Shown: positions 46,905-57,876, counted from the first letter of the stretch. The stretch is 64,000 nt of DNA from Euleptes europaea (GCF_029931775.1 NC_079316.1:61940064-62004063), one strand, 5' to 3'. Notes: a model not told the origin generated them from the letters alone. Translations and numbers: made by a program.

Positions 46905-47088
46905 GTATATTTTCATTCTGTCTTTCCTCCAAGAAACTCAGGATGACGTACACGGTTCTCCTTTCCCCACATTATCCTTACTATAACCCTGAGAGAGAGG
47001 TCAGGCTGCCCCAGCAAATGCCACGGCAGACTGGGGATGTGAATCTGGGTCCTAGTCCTACTCACTAACCACTATACCACACTGACAC
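46905..47088 (-). repeat. MIR/CORE-like SINE
   Basis: GTACACGGTTCTCCTTTCCC, AACCCTGAGAGAGAGGTCAG and CTAACCACTATACCACACTG, the reverse of a tRNA-headed CORE SINE. Confidence 0.55.
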
Positions 47089-47816
47089 TGTCTTTCATAG
47101 CCAAGTGTGAGGGTTGTTCTCACAGCCTTCCTAAAAGATTCTTAAAAGATAATAACCAAGATGTACTTTTTCCAAAAATACACTCAGGGACCAATAACAA
47201 CAATACTTCATTCTTCTTTTGGATTTATCTTCCAGGGTATTCTTGAGTTCGGTACAGGAATGTATGCAACCAGCAAAGGATAAAGAGGAAATTAATTTCT
47301 TCTTCTCTTGTACCTGGAAAAATAGATTGTTCTGTTAAGAGCTTCACTTGAAAAGGCACCTAGATTTGACAAGTATTTCTGTCACTTCAGTATGATAGTG
47401 CTGAAACTTTTGGAAATGGGACCTATTTTCCCATTATAATTCCAAACTACTTCCCCCATCTTCAACATAATGTGCAGGAATCTCATATCAGTTATCATTG
47501 AACACACTTAGATTTTATCTTTCATGTTTAGTATTGATAAAAAAAAATATATAGCACTACCGAGCATAAGGCTGCATTTCCTGGCCATTTCCCACGCTAT
47601 GCAGAGGCAAATCCAAATTTGCTATAAAACTTCCCAGAGCCTCCACTCTGTTGGCACAATTTAGAGAGGCATGTGTACAAAATCACATCATAATCACACC
47701 ACTTTGGAGCAACAGTGAGGTTGCCCTAACCTTTTCACTGTTGACACATAAAATATGGGAATGAAAACATAAGTCCAGAGCAACTATTGATCTGGTCATT
47801 CAGACTCTGTAAATGG

Positions 47817-48139
47817 AGGAGGAGGAGGAGGAGAGTTGGTTTAAATATGCTGACTCTCTCTATCACTTAAGGGAGAATCAAACCAGTTTACAATCACCTC
47901 CCCTTCCCCTCCCCACAACAGACACCCTGTGAGGTAAGTGGGGCTGACAGAGCTCAGAGAGAACTGTGACTGGCCCAAGGCCACCCAGCAGGCTTCATGT
48001 GGAGGAGTGGGGAAACCAGCCTAGTTCACCAGACCAGCATCCACCACTCACATGGAGGAGTGGGGAATCGAACCCAGTTCTCCAGATCAGAGTCCACCGC
48101 TCCAAACCACTGCTCTTACCCACTACACCATGCTGGCGG
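47817..48139 (-). repeat. CORE/MIR-like SINE, near full length
   Basis: Same structure as 12-320, with the doubled CATGTGGAGGAGTGGGGAA block and (GGA)n at its 3' side. A-box side CCACTACACCATGCTGGC at the right end. Confidence 0.72.
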
Positions 48140-49016
48140 AGCATATTGATTGGAGCAGAGATTCTGCCTATGTCTATGCTGGTTACAGATCAAGATATGC
48201 ATTTGTCTAAATTTCTAAAGCCATATAACTAGGCAAAACCCACCAATTGCTCCCACAAACCTATCTTCATACACCCCGGAAAAAATCTCCACTTCAGAAG
48301 CTGACTCTGAAGCTTTCATCTCTTTGCATAAGCCACCTTGTATCAATGTTACATGTAGGACAAATGTTTGGCAGGAGCAGTTACAGTGAGTGTGCTTCTG
48401 TCTTTTTTTTTTTTTAATGTTATGTCCATGACAGTCACAACAGAAAATTCATAGGAAAGTTGATGAAGAAAGGTACCACATACAAAAAATGGTTAAAATT
48501 TTTGCAATACACAACTCAGTACCTGTTAGCAATGGAGTGTGCATTCTCCATAGCAGATAATATCTAGACAAATGAACAAAATCACATTGCTACACCAATG
48601 GCAAATTAAATTGTGACATGTCTTATGGTGAATTTCACGACACTGTAAGTCAGAAACCAGATGCTTTAAGATTATCTCACTTCTCAACTCCCAGGCTTTT
48701 AACAGAACACGGTTCTGTGAACAGCACTGTTATACTGGGAATCCCATGCAGGAGGAGATAAGGCTGATTAACCATTGGCATCACTACCACCACCCCATGG
48801 TCAGTTTTACACCTAAATGGCTGCTTGGGGTGCCGAAAAGGCTGTGGCAGGAGGGAAAAGGTATGCATGGTACCCATGCTACCCCTCCAAGGCAAGTTGT
48901 AGATAAGGATGCCAAATGGACGGGGGGGGGGGGGTGACGACACCATTTAATAAAGATCTAATAGATGCAAATGGGAAGTTGAAACTTTTCATAACATGAA
49001 GTTAAATATCATCACT

Positions 49017-49220
49017 AGGGTTACCAGCTCTGGGTTAGGAAATACCTGGAGATTTTGGGGGCAGTGCCTGAGGAAGGTGGGGTTTGGAGAGGGGAGGGAC
49101 TTCAATGCCATAGAGTCCAATGGCCAAAGTGGCCATTTTCTCCAAGGGAACTGATCTCTATCACCTGAGATCAGTTGTAATAGCAGATCTCCAGCCACCA
49201 CCTGGAGGTTGGCAACCCCA
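49017..49220 (-). mobile_element. GTTGCCAAC-type MITE
   Basis: TAGGGTTACCAGCTCTGGGT at the left and ACCTGGAGGTTGGCAACCCC at the right. Inverse orientation to 38372. About 200 bp, in the NRAP-CASP7 interval. Confidence 0.7.
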
Positions 49221-49247
49221 ATCATCACCTAATACTTGCTGGTTGGG

Positions 49248-49437
49248 GAGGGGTAGTGGTTCAGTGGTAGAGCATCTGCTTGGCATGCAGAAGGTCCCAG
49301 GTTCAATCCCTGGCATCTCCAGTTAAAGGGACTGGCAAGGCAAGTAGGTGATGTGAAAGACCTCTGCCTGAGACCCTGGAGAGCTGCTGCCAGTCTGAGT
49401 AAACAATACTGAATTTGATGGACCAAGGATCTGATTC
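49248..49437 (+). repeat. tRNA-headed SINE
   Basis: GTGGTTCAGTGGTAGAGCAT A box, GGTTCAATCCCTGGCATC B box, CCTGAGACCCTGGAGAGCTG body; truncated after GGATCTGATTCAT. Same family as 26122; not a tRNA gene. Confidence 0.8.
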
Positions 49438-49440
49438 ATA

Positions 49441-49866
49441 GGGCTGCCAACCTCCAGGTGGTTAAACCTGAATAAACTGATACGTGTGATCTCTGTCTTT
49501 TGGTATGCCAATAAAGGTTAATGAAATGAAATGAACTGATACGTGTGCTGTATAAACACTAGATAAAGGAAAAAAGCAGCACCAAGGCTCTCAAACTCTA
49601 AGTAATATTGACATGGACCACAATAAATCTAAAACAAACAAAGATACAACTCAGGTAAGCACTTAAGTTGCTCTAATATTCAAACCTCCAGGTGGTGGCT
49701 GGAGATCTCCTGCTATTACAAGTGATCTCCAGCCGATAGAGTTCCCCGGGAGAAAATGTCCGCTTTGGCCATTGGACTCTACGGCATTGAAGTCCCTCCC
49801 CCCCTCCTCAGGCTCCGCCCCAAAAACCTCCCGCCGGTGGCGAAGGAGGGCCTGGCAACCCTGCTG
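49441..49866 (+). mobile_element. GTTGCCAAC-type MITE split by a 220-bp insertion, next to the CASP7 CpG island
   Basis: The start GGGCTGCCAACCTCCAGGTG stops near 49462 and resumes at 49684 with ACCTCCAGGTGGTGGCTGG, so ACCTCCAGGTGGT is duplicated on both sides of an insert of about 220 bp. The insert holds GCCAATAAAGGTTAATGAAA, reminiscent of a LINE 3' end, and AAACTGATACGTGTG twice. The MITE's right end (GGCCTGGCAACCCTGC) lies within the left edge of the CpG island. Confidence 0.6.
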
Positions 49867-50330
49867 CTTCAGCAGGGCGTCGCTGCACGCGCTGCAAAGG
49901 CGGCAACCCCGGCTGCAGAGAGGGAGGCGCCACGTGCTGCCGCCGGGCGCGGGTCTTCCCAGGGAAGGGAGTTCCCCGCCGCAAGTTCCGCCCAGCAGGT
50001 GGCGCTCTTCCGCGCCCCAGCCGTCCCGGCTCCTCCCTGCGCGGCGGAGCCAGGTGTTGCAAGGGGGCCCAAGTGCGGCTGGGCGCTTTCGGTTTCGCTT
50101 CGGTTGGTGGCACCGCGCTGACGCCGCTGGGCTCCCTGGTCGCCTCTCCTTCGCGGAGCCCCCGAAGGCAAGTCTCCCGGGGTGCGGGCTGGGGGAGAAG
50201 CGCGCCCCCTCTGGCGCCCTGGCTTTGCTCCCTCCCGGGCAACGAACCCCTCGCGCCCCCGGGGTGCTTTTCTCTCCGGGATCGGGGGTGGCACGGGACG
50301 GGCGGCCTGGGGTTGGCCCGTTTATCCCCA
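49780..50330 (+). promoter_or_regulatory. CpG island, probable CASP7 promoter and non-coding first exon
   Basis: A GC-rich, CpG-dense stretch in an otherwise AT-rich window, about 1.1 kb before the first coding exon of CASP7 on the plus strand. It is the only clear CpG island in 64 kb. Its left edge overlaps the right arm of an inverted-repeat transposon (49685-49866) and its right edge meets an RTE/BovB fragment. Long frames here on both strands come from GC richness and lack stop codons by chance. The non-coding first exon must lie nearby but I could not choose its donor. Confidence 0.7.
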
Positions 50331-50401
50331 TCCGAATTCTCCAAACTCTGCATGGGGCCTGGATTTTGAATTTTGGGAATTTGGATGGGGGGAAATGGGC
50401 A

Positions 50402-50745
50402 TCTGTGTGGGTGTGAAGTGCCGTCGAGTCGCTTCCCGCTCGGGGCGACCCTATGAATGAAAGTCCTCCAAAATGTCCTGTCTTGGACAGCCTTGCTCAG
50501 ATCTTGCAAATTGAATAAGAAAAAAAAAAGATCTTGCAAATTGAAGGCTGTGGCTTCCTTTATTGAGCCAATCCATCTCTTGTGGGGTCTTCCTCTTTTC
50601 CTGCTGCCCTCAACTTTTCCTAGCATGGCGATCTTTTCCAGTGACTTTTGTCGTCTCATGACATGACCAAAGTACGACAGCCTCAGTTTAGTCATTTTAG
50701 CTTCTAAATGTGCATCTAGAGAGTGGCAAATCCAAGGCCACACCT
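50402..50745 (-). mobile_element. RTE/BovB LINE ORF2 3' fragment
   Basis: Minus strand reads KLRLSYFGHVMRR, SLEKIAMLGKVEGSRKRGRP and VQDRTFWRTFIHRV, resembling the end of BovB ORF2 (SLEKTLMLGKIEG...). A small duplication of GATCTTGCAAATTGAA around an A run disturbs the frame. It ends with GCGACTCGACGGCACTTCAC, then (CA)-type tail. Adjoins the CpG island. Confidence 0.75.
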
Positions 50746-51028
50746 CCCGTGCATCAATGGCCTTCGCTTTCGCCCTTCTCGTCGAGTCATCCCTTCCACT
50801 TTCATTTCTCTTCCTTTCCCCTTCGTGGTATTGGAGCCTGAGCTGCCCGTTTTAAACCTAGGCTAAGCTTTCCCATCCATTCGCAGCTCTTCAACGCCTT
50901 CCTGCTCCTGCTCCCTGACGCTCTGGTCTCCCTATCACTCTCCTTCCTGTCAAGTCAGTAGCAACTCGAAGCCCTCCTGCTGTAAGTGTAGAGCAGTACA
51001 AAATGTCCCAAAGTGGAATTTCAACAAC

Positions 51029-51161
51029 GGCCATTTATGCACGGGAGGTTTTGCCTTGGATTTGCTCCTCTGTAGATGCACATTTTGCCCATCCGAATTC
51101 TCAAAACTCTGCATGGGCAGAGCGGCAAATCCAAGACAAAACCTCCCATGCATAAACGGCC
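51029..51161. mobile_element. 133-bp near-palindromic MITE (GGCCATTTATGC ends)
   Basis: GGCCATTTATGCACGGGAGG at the left and CCTCCCATGCATAAACGGCC at the right; the inverted repeat extends over about 45 bp each side (GTTTTGCCTTGGATTTGC with GCAAATCCAAGACAAAAC). It is 198 bp before the likely start of the CASP7 coding exon. Confidence 0.7.
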
Positions 51162-51394
51162 AACGAAACTTGAACGCTTTCCAAATTCAAGCATGTGAAT
51201 TCGGGTCTTAAAAGTTTTCCTGCGTGAGTGTGAATGTTTAGCTCTAGTAGCAGTGGTCTTGTGTCATTCTGTAATGTGGACGAAGTGGTTAGCCACTCCT
51301 AAGAGGACTTGTAGAAGTGGTTGTCATTGAGCTGTGTTTTTTTATGTATTCGACATAGCCTCAGAAAGACCTTTCTGACCGTGCATCTGTGCAG

Positions 51395-51465
51395 ATGGAG
51401 GAAGATCGTGGGGATCAACTGGATGCAAAGCCAGACAGAAAAGATCGACTATCAATCTTTGGAAA
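51395..51465 (+). CDS. CASP7: CASP7 first coding exon (N-terminal peptide)
   Basis: Caspase-7 is a cytosolic executioner cysteine protease activated by initiator caspases. This exon codes for MEEDRGDQLDAKPDRKDRLS then IFGK, ending in phase 2 at donor GTAAGA. The key match is LDAKPDR, equal to VDAKPDR around Asp23 of human caspase-7, where the N-peptide is removed; LSIFGK aligns with human PSLFSK. The exon probably begins at 51359 after a pyrimidine-rich tract and CATAG. The predicted N-peptide is 10 residues against 23 in human. Head-to-head position with NRAP agrees with vertebrate gene order. No catalytic exon (QACRG) is in the window. Confidence 0.8.
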
Positions 51466-52166
51466 GTAAGAAGCACTTTTTAAAAAAACTTTAGTATGTC
51501 AAAAACTGCCATTTGTATTAAAGAGTTTCATCCCAGTTCTTCTATGAATCAATAATTCTCTCATTTATTTGTACAAATTCATTCTGGATAAAGGCTATCA
51601 AGCTCCTGATGGGGGGTAGGGAATGCCCCACACCTAGGTCCAGTTGCCTGCAGCCCAGGATAATTTTTTTCCATTGCAGTGCTAGGAGCTCCTAACCGAA
51701 GTTACAAAGGGTAGCTCTAGCAGTCACTGGAAACTTTATAGTTTCACCAATTCCTAGAGCTACTCTTTGTTAATTCCATTTTCTTACCGGAAGTGACTTA
51801 GCGCCACGTTCATGGCTGCGGGGCCCCCATTGGCCCTGCCCACAACCCTCCTGCTGGTTGTGAGGCACTGCCTGGCAACCGAACTCTGGGCCTATTGAAA
51901 GTAGTATAACAGGAAAATGGTGACGTATGAATTGTTCTACTTAATTGTTTCCTTATTTCATATGCTGGATTTTTGGAAACTGTACAAAATATTCCGTTAG
52001 AAATATAACCAGAAGTGCTATTCTATAGCATGCAGGCCACTCTGAGAGTAAGGGGTGGGGGGTGTAAAATTTTAATAAAATAAAATTGTAATAATAATTT
52101 AAAAATTCTTAGCATTAAGTTGATAGAGGGCCAAACACTAATATATTATGAATTAGTAAATAATTA

Positions 52167-52464
52167 GGAGCCCCGTGGCGCAGAGTGTTAAGCTGCAGTA
52201 CTGCAGTCAAAAGCTCTGCTCACAACCTGAGTTCGATCCCGACGGAAGTCGGTTTCAGGTAGCCGGCTCAAGGTCGACTCAGCCTTCCATCCGTCCGAGG
52301 TCGGTAAAATGAGTACCCAGCTTGCTGGGGGTAAAGGGAAGATGACTGGGGAAGGCACTGGCAAACCACCCCGCAAAAACAAAGTCTGCCTTGGAAACGT
52401 CGGGATGTGACATCACCCCATGGGTCAGGAATAACCCGGTGCTTGCACAGGGGACCTTTACCTT
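52167..52464 (+). repeat. Sauria SINE, complete, with 13-bp target duplication
   Basis: GGAGCCCCGTGGCGCAGAGT head to GGGGACCTTTACCTT tail, 298 bp, flanked by TAGTAAATAATTA at 52154-52166 and 52465-52477 without mismatch. Good sequence integrity suggests a fairly young insertion in the CASP7 intron. Confidence 0.92.
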
Positions 52465-53108
52465 TAGTAAATAATTAACATGAAGTATTCATAAACTGGA
52501 TATTATTGTACATTAAATTGCGTGTAGTTTATTTCCTCATTATTCAAAGATAAGCTTTATGGGTAAAGCACTGATAAAAATCTGCTCGGCAGGGTAATGT
52601 ACAAGGTGACAAGGTAATGTACACTTACTTACAGGGTGCAGTTGCTTTGGCCATTCCTGGCTTTCATTTTAAAAGGGCAACTTTTGGGAACTAGCAAAGC
52701 AATCAGTCCTGATTGGTTTGGATGTGTATTTAATTTAACCTGTTTACGGTAATCTGCCTGTCACATACCAGGAGCAACTTTGTGTATTCTATCCATCTGC
52801 TTCCCCCCCGCCCCAATGGGATTCTCAGTTTTACCTAATGGAGGTGAGAGAGACCCAGTTCTAGTATACAGTGTGACTCGTCAAGCTTTATTGGGCCCGA
52901 AGATATGCTCTTGTTACCAACGTGGGATGCCATTGGTTTAAAATGGGATGTTCTGGTTGGTTTGCATTGAGTTCTGCATGGTATGTGATGTGCAGGTGAC
53001 TCCAGGATCAGGAAAGCCTAGGATCAATTCAAATCAGTGCCAGTTTAGGTGCTTCAAAATGGCCTGAATCAAAGATTTTTCAATATGTAAGTCTTGAGTG
53101 GATGTCCT

Positions 53109-53291
53109 GGATGGCTCAGGCTAGCTCCATCTTGTCAGATCTCAGATGCTAAGTAAGGTCAGCCCTGGCTAGTACTTGGATGGGAGACCACCAAGGAAGT
53201 CCAGGGTCAATACACAGAGGCAGGCAATGGCAAACTACTTCTGAGTGTCTTTTGCCTTGAAAACCCTATGGGGTCGCCATAAGTTATGTAC
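53109..53291 (+). repeat. 5S-rRNA-derived SINE
   Basis: CTTGTCAGATCTCAGATGCT, GCCCTGGCTAGTACTTGGAT, GGGAGACCACCAAGGAAGTC and ACCCTATGGGGTCGCCATAA. The 5S box TAGTACTTGGATGGGAGACC is intact. Confidence 0.8.
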
Positions 53292-53484
53292 GGGCGTCCT
53301 GTGAGTTCCAGTTGATACCTACCTACTTCCCATCTGAACCAAAGAGTGAAGAGTATCCAACTAAGTAATCTTTTATTTTGTTATTTCTGTCTGTTCCTTC
53401 TCTACAATAAACGATGTAATTTTATACAGATATTATATGCCCAGATAAGGATGGAAAAGGAAATAGTCATGGGTTTAAGGTATT

Positions 53485-53683
53485 CAAACATATGATGTTG
53501 TCTTATGCTAAGTCAGACCGTTGGTCTGTCTAGCTCAGTATTGTCTACTATGATTGGCAGTGGCTCTCCAGGGTTTCTGTTGGACAAGGGGCTTTTGCAA
53601 AAACTGGCGCTATCTGGGGTTCAACCTGGGACCTTTTCCATGCAAAGCATGTGCTCTGCTATTCAGGCAAGCTAGTCCTGTAG
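53485..53683 (-). repeat. tRNA-headed SINE
   Basis: Minus strand: GAGCACATGCTTTGCATGGA, GGTCCCAGGTTGAACCCCAG, CCTGGAGAGCCACTGCCAAT and ACAATACTGAGCTAGACAGA. Same family as 26122 and 49248. Confidence 0.75.
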
Positions 53684-54303
53684 TCCGTGTCTGCAATTTG
53701 TTCTTTTAATTTGGATGTCTGAGTGACCGTACCAATTAGAAAGCATGGGGAACTTGTTCCATGCTAGCAGACTAAAAGGCTGAGTTTTGACTGAACATTT
53801 TACTCCTGTGCATGTATAGCAGGAAGCTCAAAGAAGTACTCTCCATTCTCTTAAAAGCCATCTCTTAAAACCATTTATTCAGAAAACCCTAAACTATAGA
53901 TTGGCAATTGTCCTCTATAGATTTCCTCCTCCATATGTCTTTGTTGGTCTTTTCTAACTGAGAAGTGCCTTGGAAAAAGCAAGAAGAGAAAGAATGCAAG
54001 TAGGAGAATTCTGGAGTGTATCCAGCTGACTCTTTCCCCTCCATCTATAAATCACTTTAAAATCACTTGAAAAGAAAACCAAAGGACTGCCCAAATAATA
54101 GGAGCATTCTTACTTGGGGGAGAAGAACATCCTGACTGGCAGTGATCCCTCCTAGTAGGATTTGGAAGCAAGATTATCTTCCAATTTACTTTCTCATGGA
54201 GAGAGAGTCATCTCTCCATCAGCACGTTTCCTGCCTCAGGAGCAAGAGCAGGTTTTGCAATAAGCTATCAGCTCGTGTCTGCTGTGTAGCTGGATTTATT
54301 TCC

Positions 54304-54414
54304 TTCTCTATCTCCATTTCATCTTCCGTGTACTCTTTCATGTTCCCCTCCATTCCTCTATCTCCATTTCATCTTCTGTGCACTCCATGTTCCCCTCCAT
54401 TCCTCTATTCATGT
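54304..54414. repeat. Imperfect tandem duplication, about 55 bp unit
   Basis: CTCTATCTCCATTTCATCTT then CATGTTCCCCTCCATTC occurs twice in succession. Confidence 0.75.
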
Positions 54415-54897
54415 GGAACCCCCTAAAAAAAAATCTCCCTCCCCCTTCCATCAGGGCATGGTGGCAAGAGCTACACTTTGGCTAAAGCAACCCAGTGCCA
54501 CAAGTGGTATATGATTGGGTTAAACAAATGATAGACCAGCAACCATGGATGACTAAAGCTATGGAGGAGGGTGGGTGTAAAAGACAGAGGGATTCCTCTT
54601 CTCCCACGAGTAGGATGGCTTAAGAGAAGGAGTGGCACACTTCAACCATGACAAAGGTGCTAAACATTGACATCTATAGGACATCAAGGATTAGAAAATC
54701 CAAGACCCTTTTTGTAGTCTTTCATTGCTTAATTCATGACAAGATGGTCTCTAAGTCAACTCTGAATAAGTGGTTCAGGGAACATATTACTTTTGACTGT
54801 GAAACACAATGCAAACAACCACCACAACAATGCAACCAGCCAACATATTCCATCTGAGGAGCTGTTGTGTCTGCAGCCTTCAATGGCCGGAAGGTTC

Positions 54898-55066
54898 ATA
54901 GAATCATAGAATTGGAAGGGACCACCAGGGTCATATAGTCCAACCTCCTGCACAATGCAGGAAACTCACAACTATCTCCCCCACACACACCCAGTGACCC
55001 CTACTCCATGCCTAGAAGTTGGCCAAGATGCCCTCCCTCCCATGAACTGCCCAAGGCAATAGAATC
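54898..55066 (-). mobile_element. CR1 LINE 3' UTR fragment
   Basis: ATAGAATCATAGAATTGGAA, CCAACCTCCTGCACAATGCA and CACTCCATGCCTAGAAG-type sequence form the reverse of the CR1 3' end seen at 14700-14828. Confidence 0.8.
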
Positions 55067-55497
55067 AGCATTCTGTGTTGAAGAGATGTGTAGAGGACTG
55101 TCATGGTTTTCATTGTTGACCCATTGACATTATAAAGTAGATACTGTCTCCTCAGTGGACACAGGTTTTGGCTGCGGGATTCACCCACAAGTAGTCTGAT
55201 TATTTTCATTTTTTTCCTAGTACACCCAGAATATCTGCCCAGATTAGATCCTGCTATAGGAAATCCTCCCAGTCAGGATTCTCTTCTCCTTTATCTGAGA
55301 ACGGAACATTGGTTCTTTCCACCTGGGAGTTAGATCCCGACCCACCTAACTGTTGTGACAGAGGAAAAACAGTTTCATTCCCAAAAGAAATTAAGGCCAG
55401 TTTCTGCTCCTACATCATCAGGCTGGGTGAATTCCATATTGTGTGTATGTGTTCCTGTGATCTATTTCTTCCGGCATGCCCTAGCACCCTCCTCACT

Positions 55498-55702
55498 AGG
55501 GCTGCCAACCTCCAGGTGAGGCCTGGATATCTCACAGAAATGCAACTGACACCAGTTCCCCTGGAGGAAATAGAAGCTTTGTAGAGAGGACTCTGTGGCA
55601 TTAAACACTGCTGAGTTCCCTCCCTTTCCAAAGCCACACCTTCTCCAGGGTCCACCCCCTAATCTCCAGGTATTTCCCAACCTAGAGTTGGCAACCCTGC
55701 TC
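55498..55702 (+). mobile_element. GTTGCCAAC-type MITE, nearly complete
   Basis: AGGGCTGCCAACCTCCAGGT start, CAGTTCCCCTGGAGGAAATA body, CCTAGAGTTGGCAACCCTG end. Terminal inverted repeats of about 15 bp. Confidence 0.72.
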
Positions 55703-56297
55703 CTCAGCCATTTCCCCTAGCTCCATGCTGACATTTAATCATTCTCTAATTAGGTGCTTCCCACTACCACCACTCCTCTTACTTTCAGCATTTGGGATTT
55801 ATGACCATAATTCCATTTGCTGAGACAAGTATTCTAGGGGAACTGACTTTTTTTTTTTTACGTAAACGATTCATTGTATTTCCACTAGATGGCAGGCAAA
55901 TATAATTTTTGCTGGTCAGAGAACACCATTGTGTGAACGCTATGTGACAGAAGCTCCTCTAGTTGTAGAAGCTGTTCAAACCTTTGACTTGTTGTGATCT
56001 GTCATGTGTTAAAAGACTCAGCCTATTACATAAATAAATGTAAATATTCTTTAAAAAGTTGATTCCCAAAATAGAAAATGAAAGGGGGCTGGGATGGTCT
56101 GATTTCCTGTCTGATTTTCTTGTTTTGTCTTCGCTTTAAAATTAAACTAATTTTCTTAATATACTATGGTTTTGGGACTGTAACTTTTACCATGGTTGAT
56201 AAAAGTGCATTTCAGGTCAGACTGTGATGAAGCACATTTACTTGCCATGAACAATTTTTAGGAAGTTTAGAGCCTTGTAAAAACATGTATTTAATTA

Positions 56298-56472
56298 GAT
56301 AGTTATACCTCGCTTTTCATTCTAGTGGAATCCAAAGTGGCTTACAGCAGCGTTCTCTCCTCCTCCATTTTATCCTCACAACAACCCTGGGAGGTAGGAT
56401 AGGCTGAGAGTGTGACTGGCCCAGGGTCACCCAGTGAGCTTCCATGACAGAGCAGAGCCTCCCAGATCCCAC
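56298..56472 (-). repeat. MIR/CORE-like SINE
   Basis: TGGAATCCAAAGTGGCTTAC, ATCCTCACAACAACCCTGGG, GGTAGGATAGGCTGAGAGTG and CCCAGGGTCACCCAGTGAGC, the reverse of the 3' half of a CORE SINE. Confidence 0.65.
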
Positions 56473-57747
56473 CCTGACACTGTAACCATACTGTGGTTCT
56501 AAGCATATGCTGTGGGCCTAAACAAAGCACACTTGGAATGACATTCTTTAAAGGCAACAGGACATTTAACTCAACTTCTGGACATTAAACTCAACATTTG
56601 TGCAAGAGGCTTTGGTTCTTCCAGATGATTTCCCAGTGGGTAGGCATTAGTTTTTTTATGATGGCTGTATTGAACGTTTTAAAGAATAATATTGATGTTT
56701 TTCGTTTTGAGTCCCAGTTATCTGAAAGAAAGGTAGGTTTATAAATGTTTTAAGTAAATAAACGTCGGGTCTAGGTGTGCTTGGGTTCAACTCATGCACG
56801 CACCAAATTGGAAATCCTGTATATGTGCTTTCCATGTTGCACAGTACAGTCCACAGCTGTGCAGTGTGTATTCCAACGAACCTAGAAGGGAGTGCAGAAA
56901 TACTGATTTGTAAGTTTGTGACCTGGACCTTAAACAGTTATATGAGGCATTGGATATGAGACATGAATAGTGAGTATGTTTTTGTTGAACTTTCCATAGT
57001 CTGATTCCCGTTTGAGAGTGGTACAGGCAACTTCTAGTCTTGTTTTGTTATTTTAAGGCAGTATTCAGGCTAAAAGTGTGGGACTTGCACTTTAATTGTT
57101 ATCCATGGCCACCTGAGTGTGTTTTGCTGCTACCGTTTTGTGCCATTTGTTTTCACAAAAGTTTTGTTCACTGTGTGACTTGCAGTCTTTTGCTGAGGAA
57201 AGAGCCTGTAAGAGAGAATTCAACGAACCTTGATTTTTTTTATACTATTTGCACATAGCTTGAGAAAAAACTGATGACAGTTTCTGATATAAAGTACAAG
57301 AGGGAAGATTGTGCTCCAGCTTGTTTCTGTTTTGTGACTTTCTTCCATTACCACTTTCCCTGGTGGTTCATTTCTTTCCCCCTATCTGTGGTCACTGAAC
57401 AGTTCCTGAAATCTTAAACGGGCAAAACACTCATGGGAAAAGGATGTAATAGTTATGAAGCAAACAAAAGTTGGTTCTTTCAGAGCCAGATGTAATTTTC
57501 ACTGTACTGCAAAATTAACCTTAATTTCCTTATTCATTAAATTTGTTAACAATCCTTCTCAGCACTGGGCCACATTCAAACTTCTTACAGTGGAGTGAAG
57601 TACCTTCTCTCTTTCAGATTGGTGTATGGCTGTGTGGCTCCAGGGTATTTGCAATATTATATTGTGGAGCTGGAGCATTCCTCCATCTAATTTTCTTTTT
57701 TCTTTTTTTAATGCAAATTTCTGATTAAGAAATCTCGTTGTGTGTGT

Positions 57748-57876
57748 GTTAAGTAAGTGCCGTCAAGTCGCTTCCGACTCATGGCGACCCTATGAATGAA
57801 AGTCCTCCAAAATGTCCTATCTTTGACAGCCTTGCTCAGATCTTTCAAATTGAAGGCTGTGGCTTCTCGTTAGTGA
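57748..57876 (-). mobile_element. RTE/BovB LINE 3' terminal fragment
   Basis: GTGCCGTCAAGTCGCTTCCG, CCCTATGAATGAAAGTCCTC and TTCAAATTGAAGGCTGTGGC match the same end of the fragment at 50402. About 130 bp, strongly 5' truncated. Confidence 0.7.

Larger units (their letters stand above)
44961..47816. other. Intergenic interval, left part
   Basis: Between the NRAP 5' end and the CASP7 region. Apart from three old repeats at 45442, 46022 and 46905 nothing is recognised. The stretch 46380-46890 has the look of an interspersed repeat (CAGCTTCATCAGCCTTTTAC) but its family is unknown to me. Confidence 0.5.

Noticed and set aside
49663-50416. Further long frames on both strands over the CpG island
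   Set aside because: They overlap each other in several frames of GC-rich DNA, have no domain and no splice context.
49808-50743. Minus-strand open frame of 311 codons
   Set aside because: Its first third is a BovB-like LINE end and the rest runs through a CpG island where stops are rare; low-complexity P/R/G/A composition and no family match.
55309-55584. 91-codon plus frame
   Set aside because: Its second half is the MITE at 55498; no domain.
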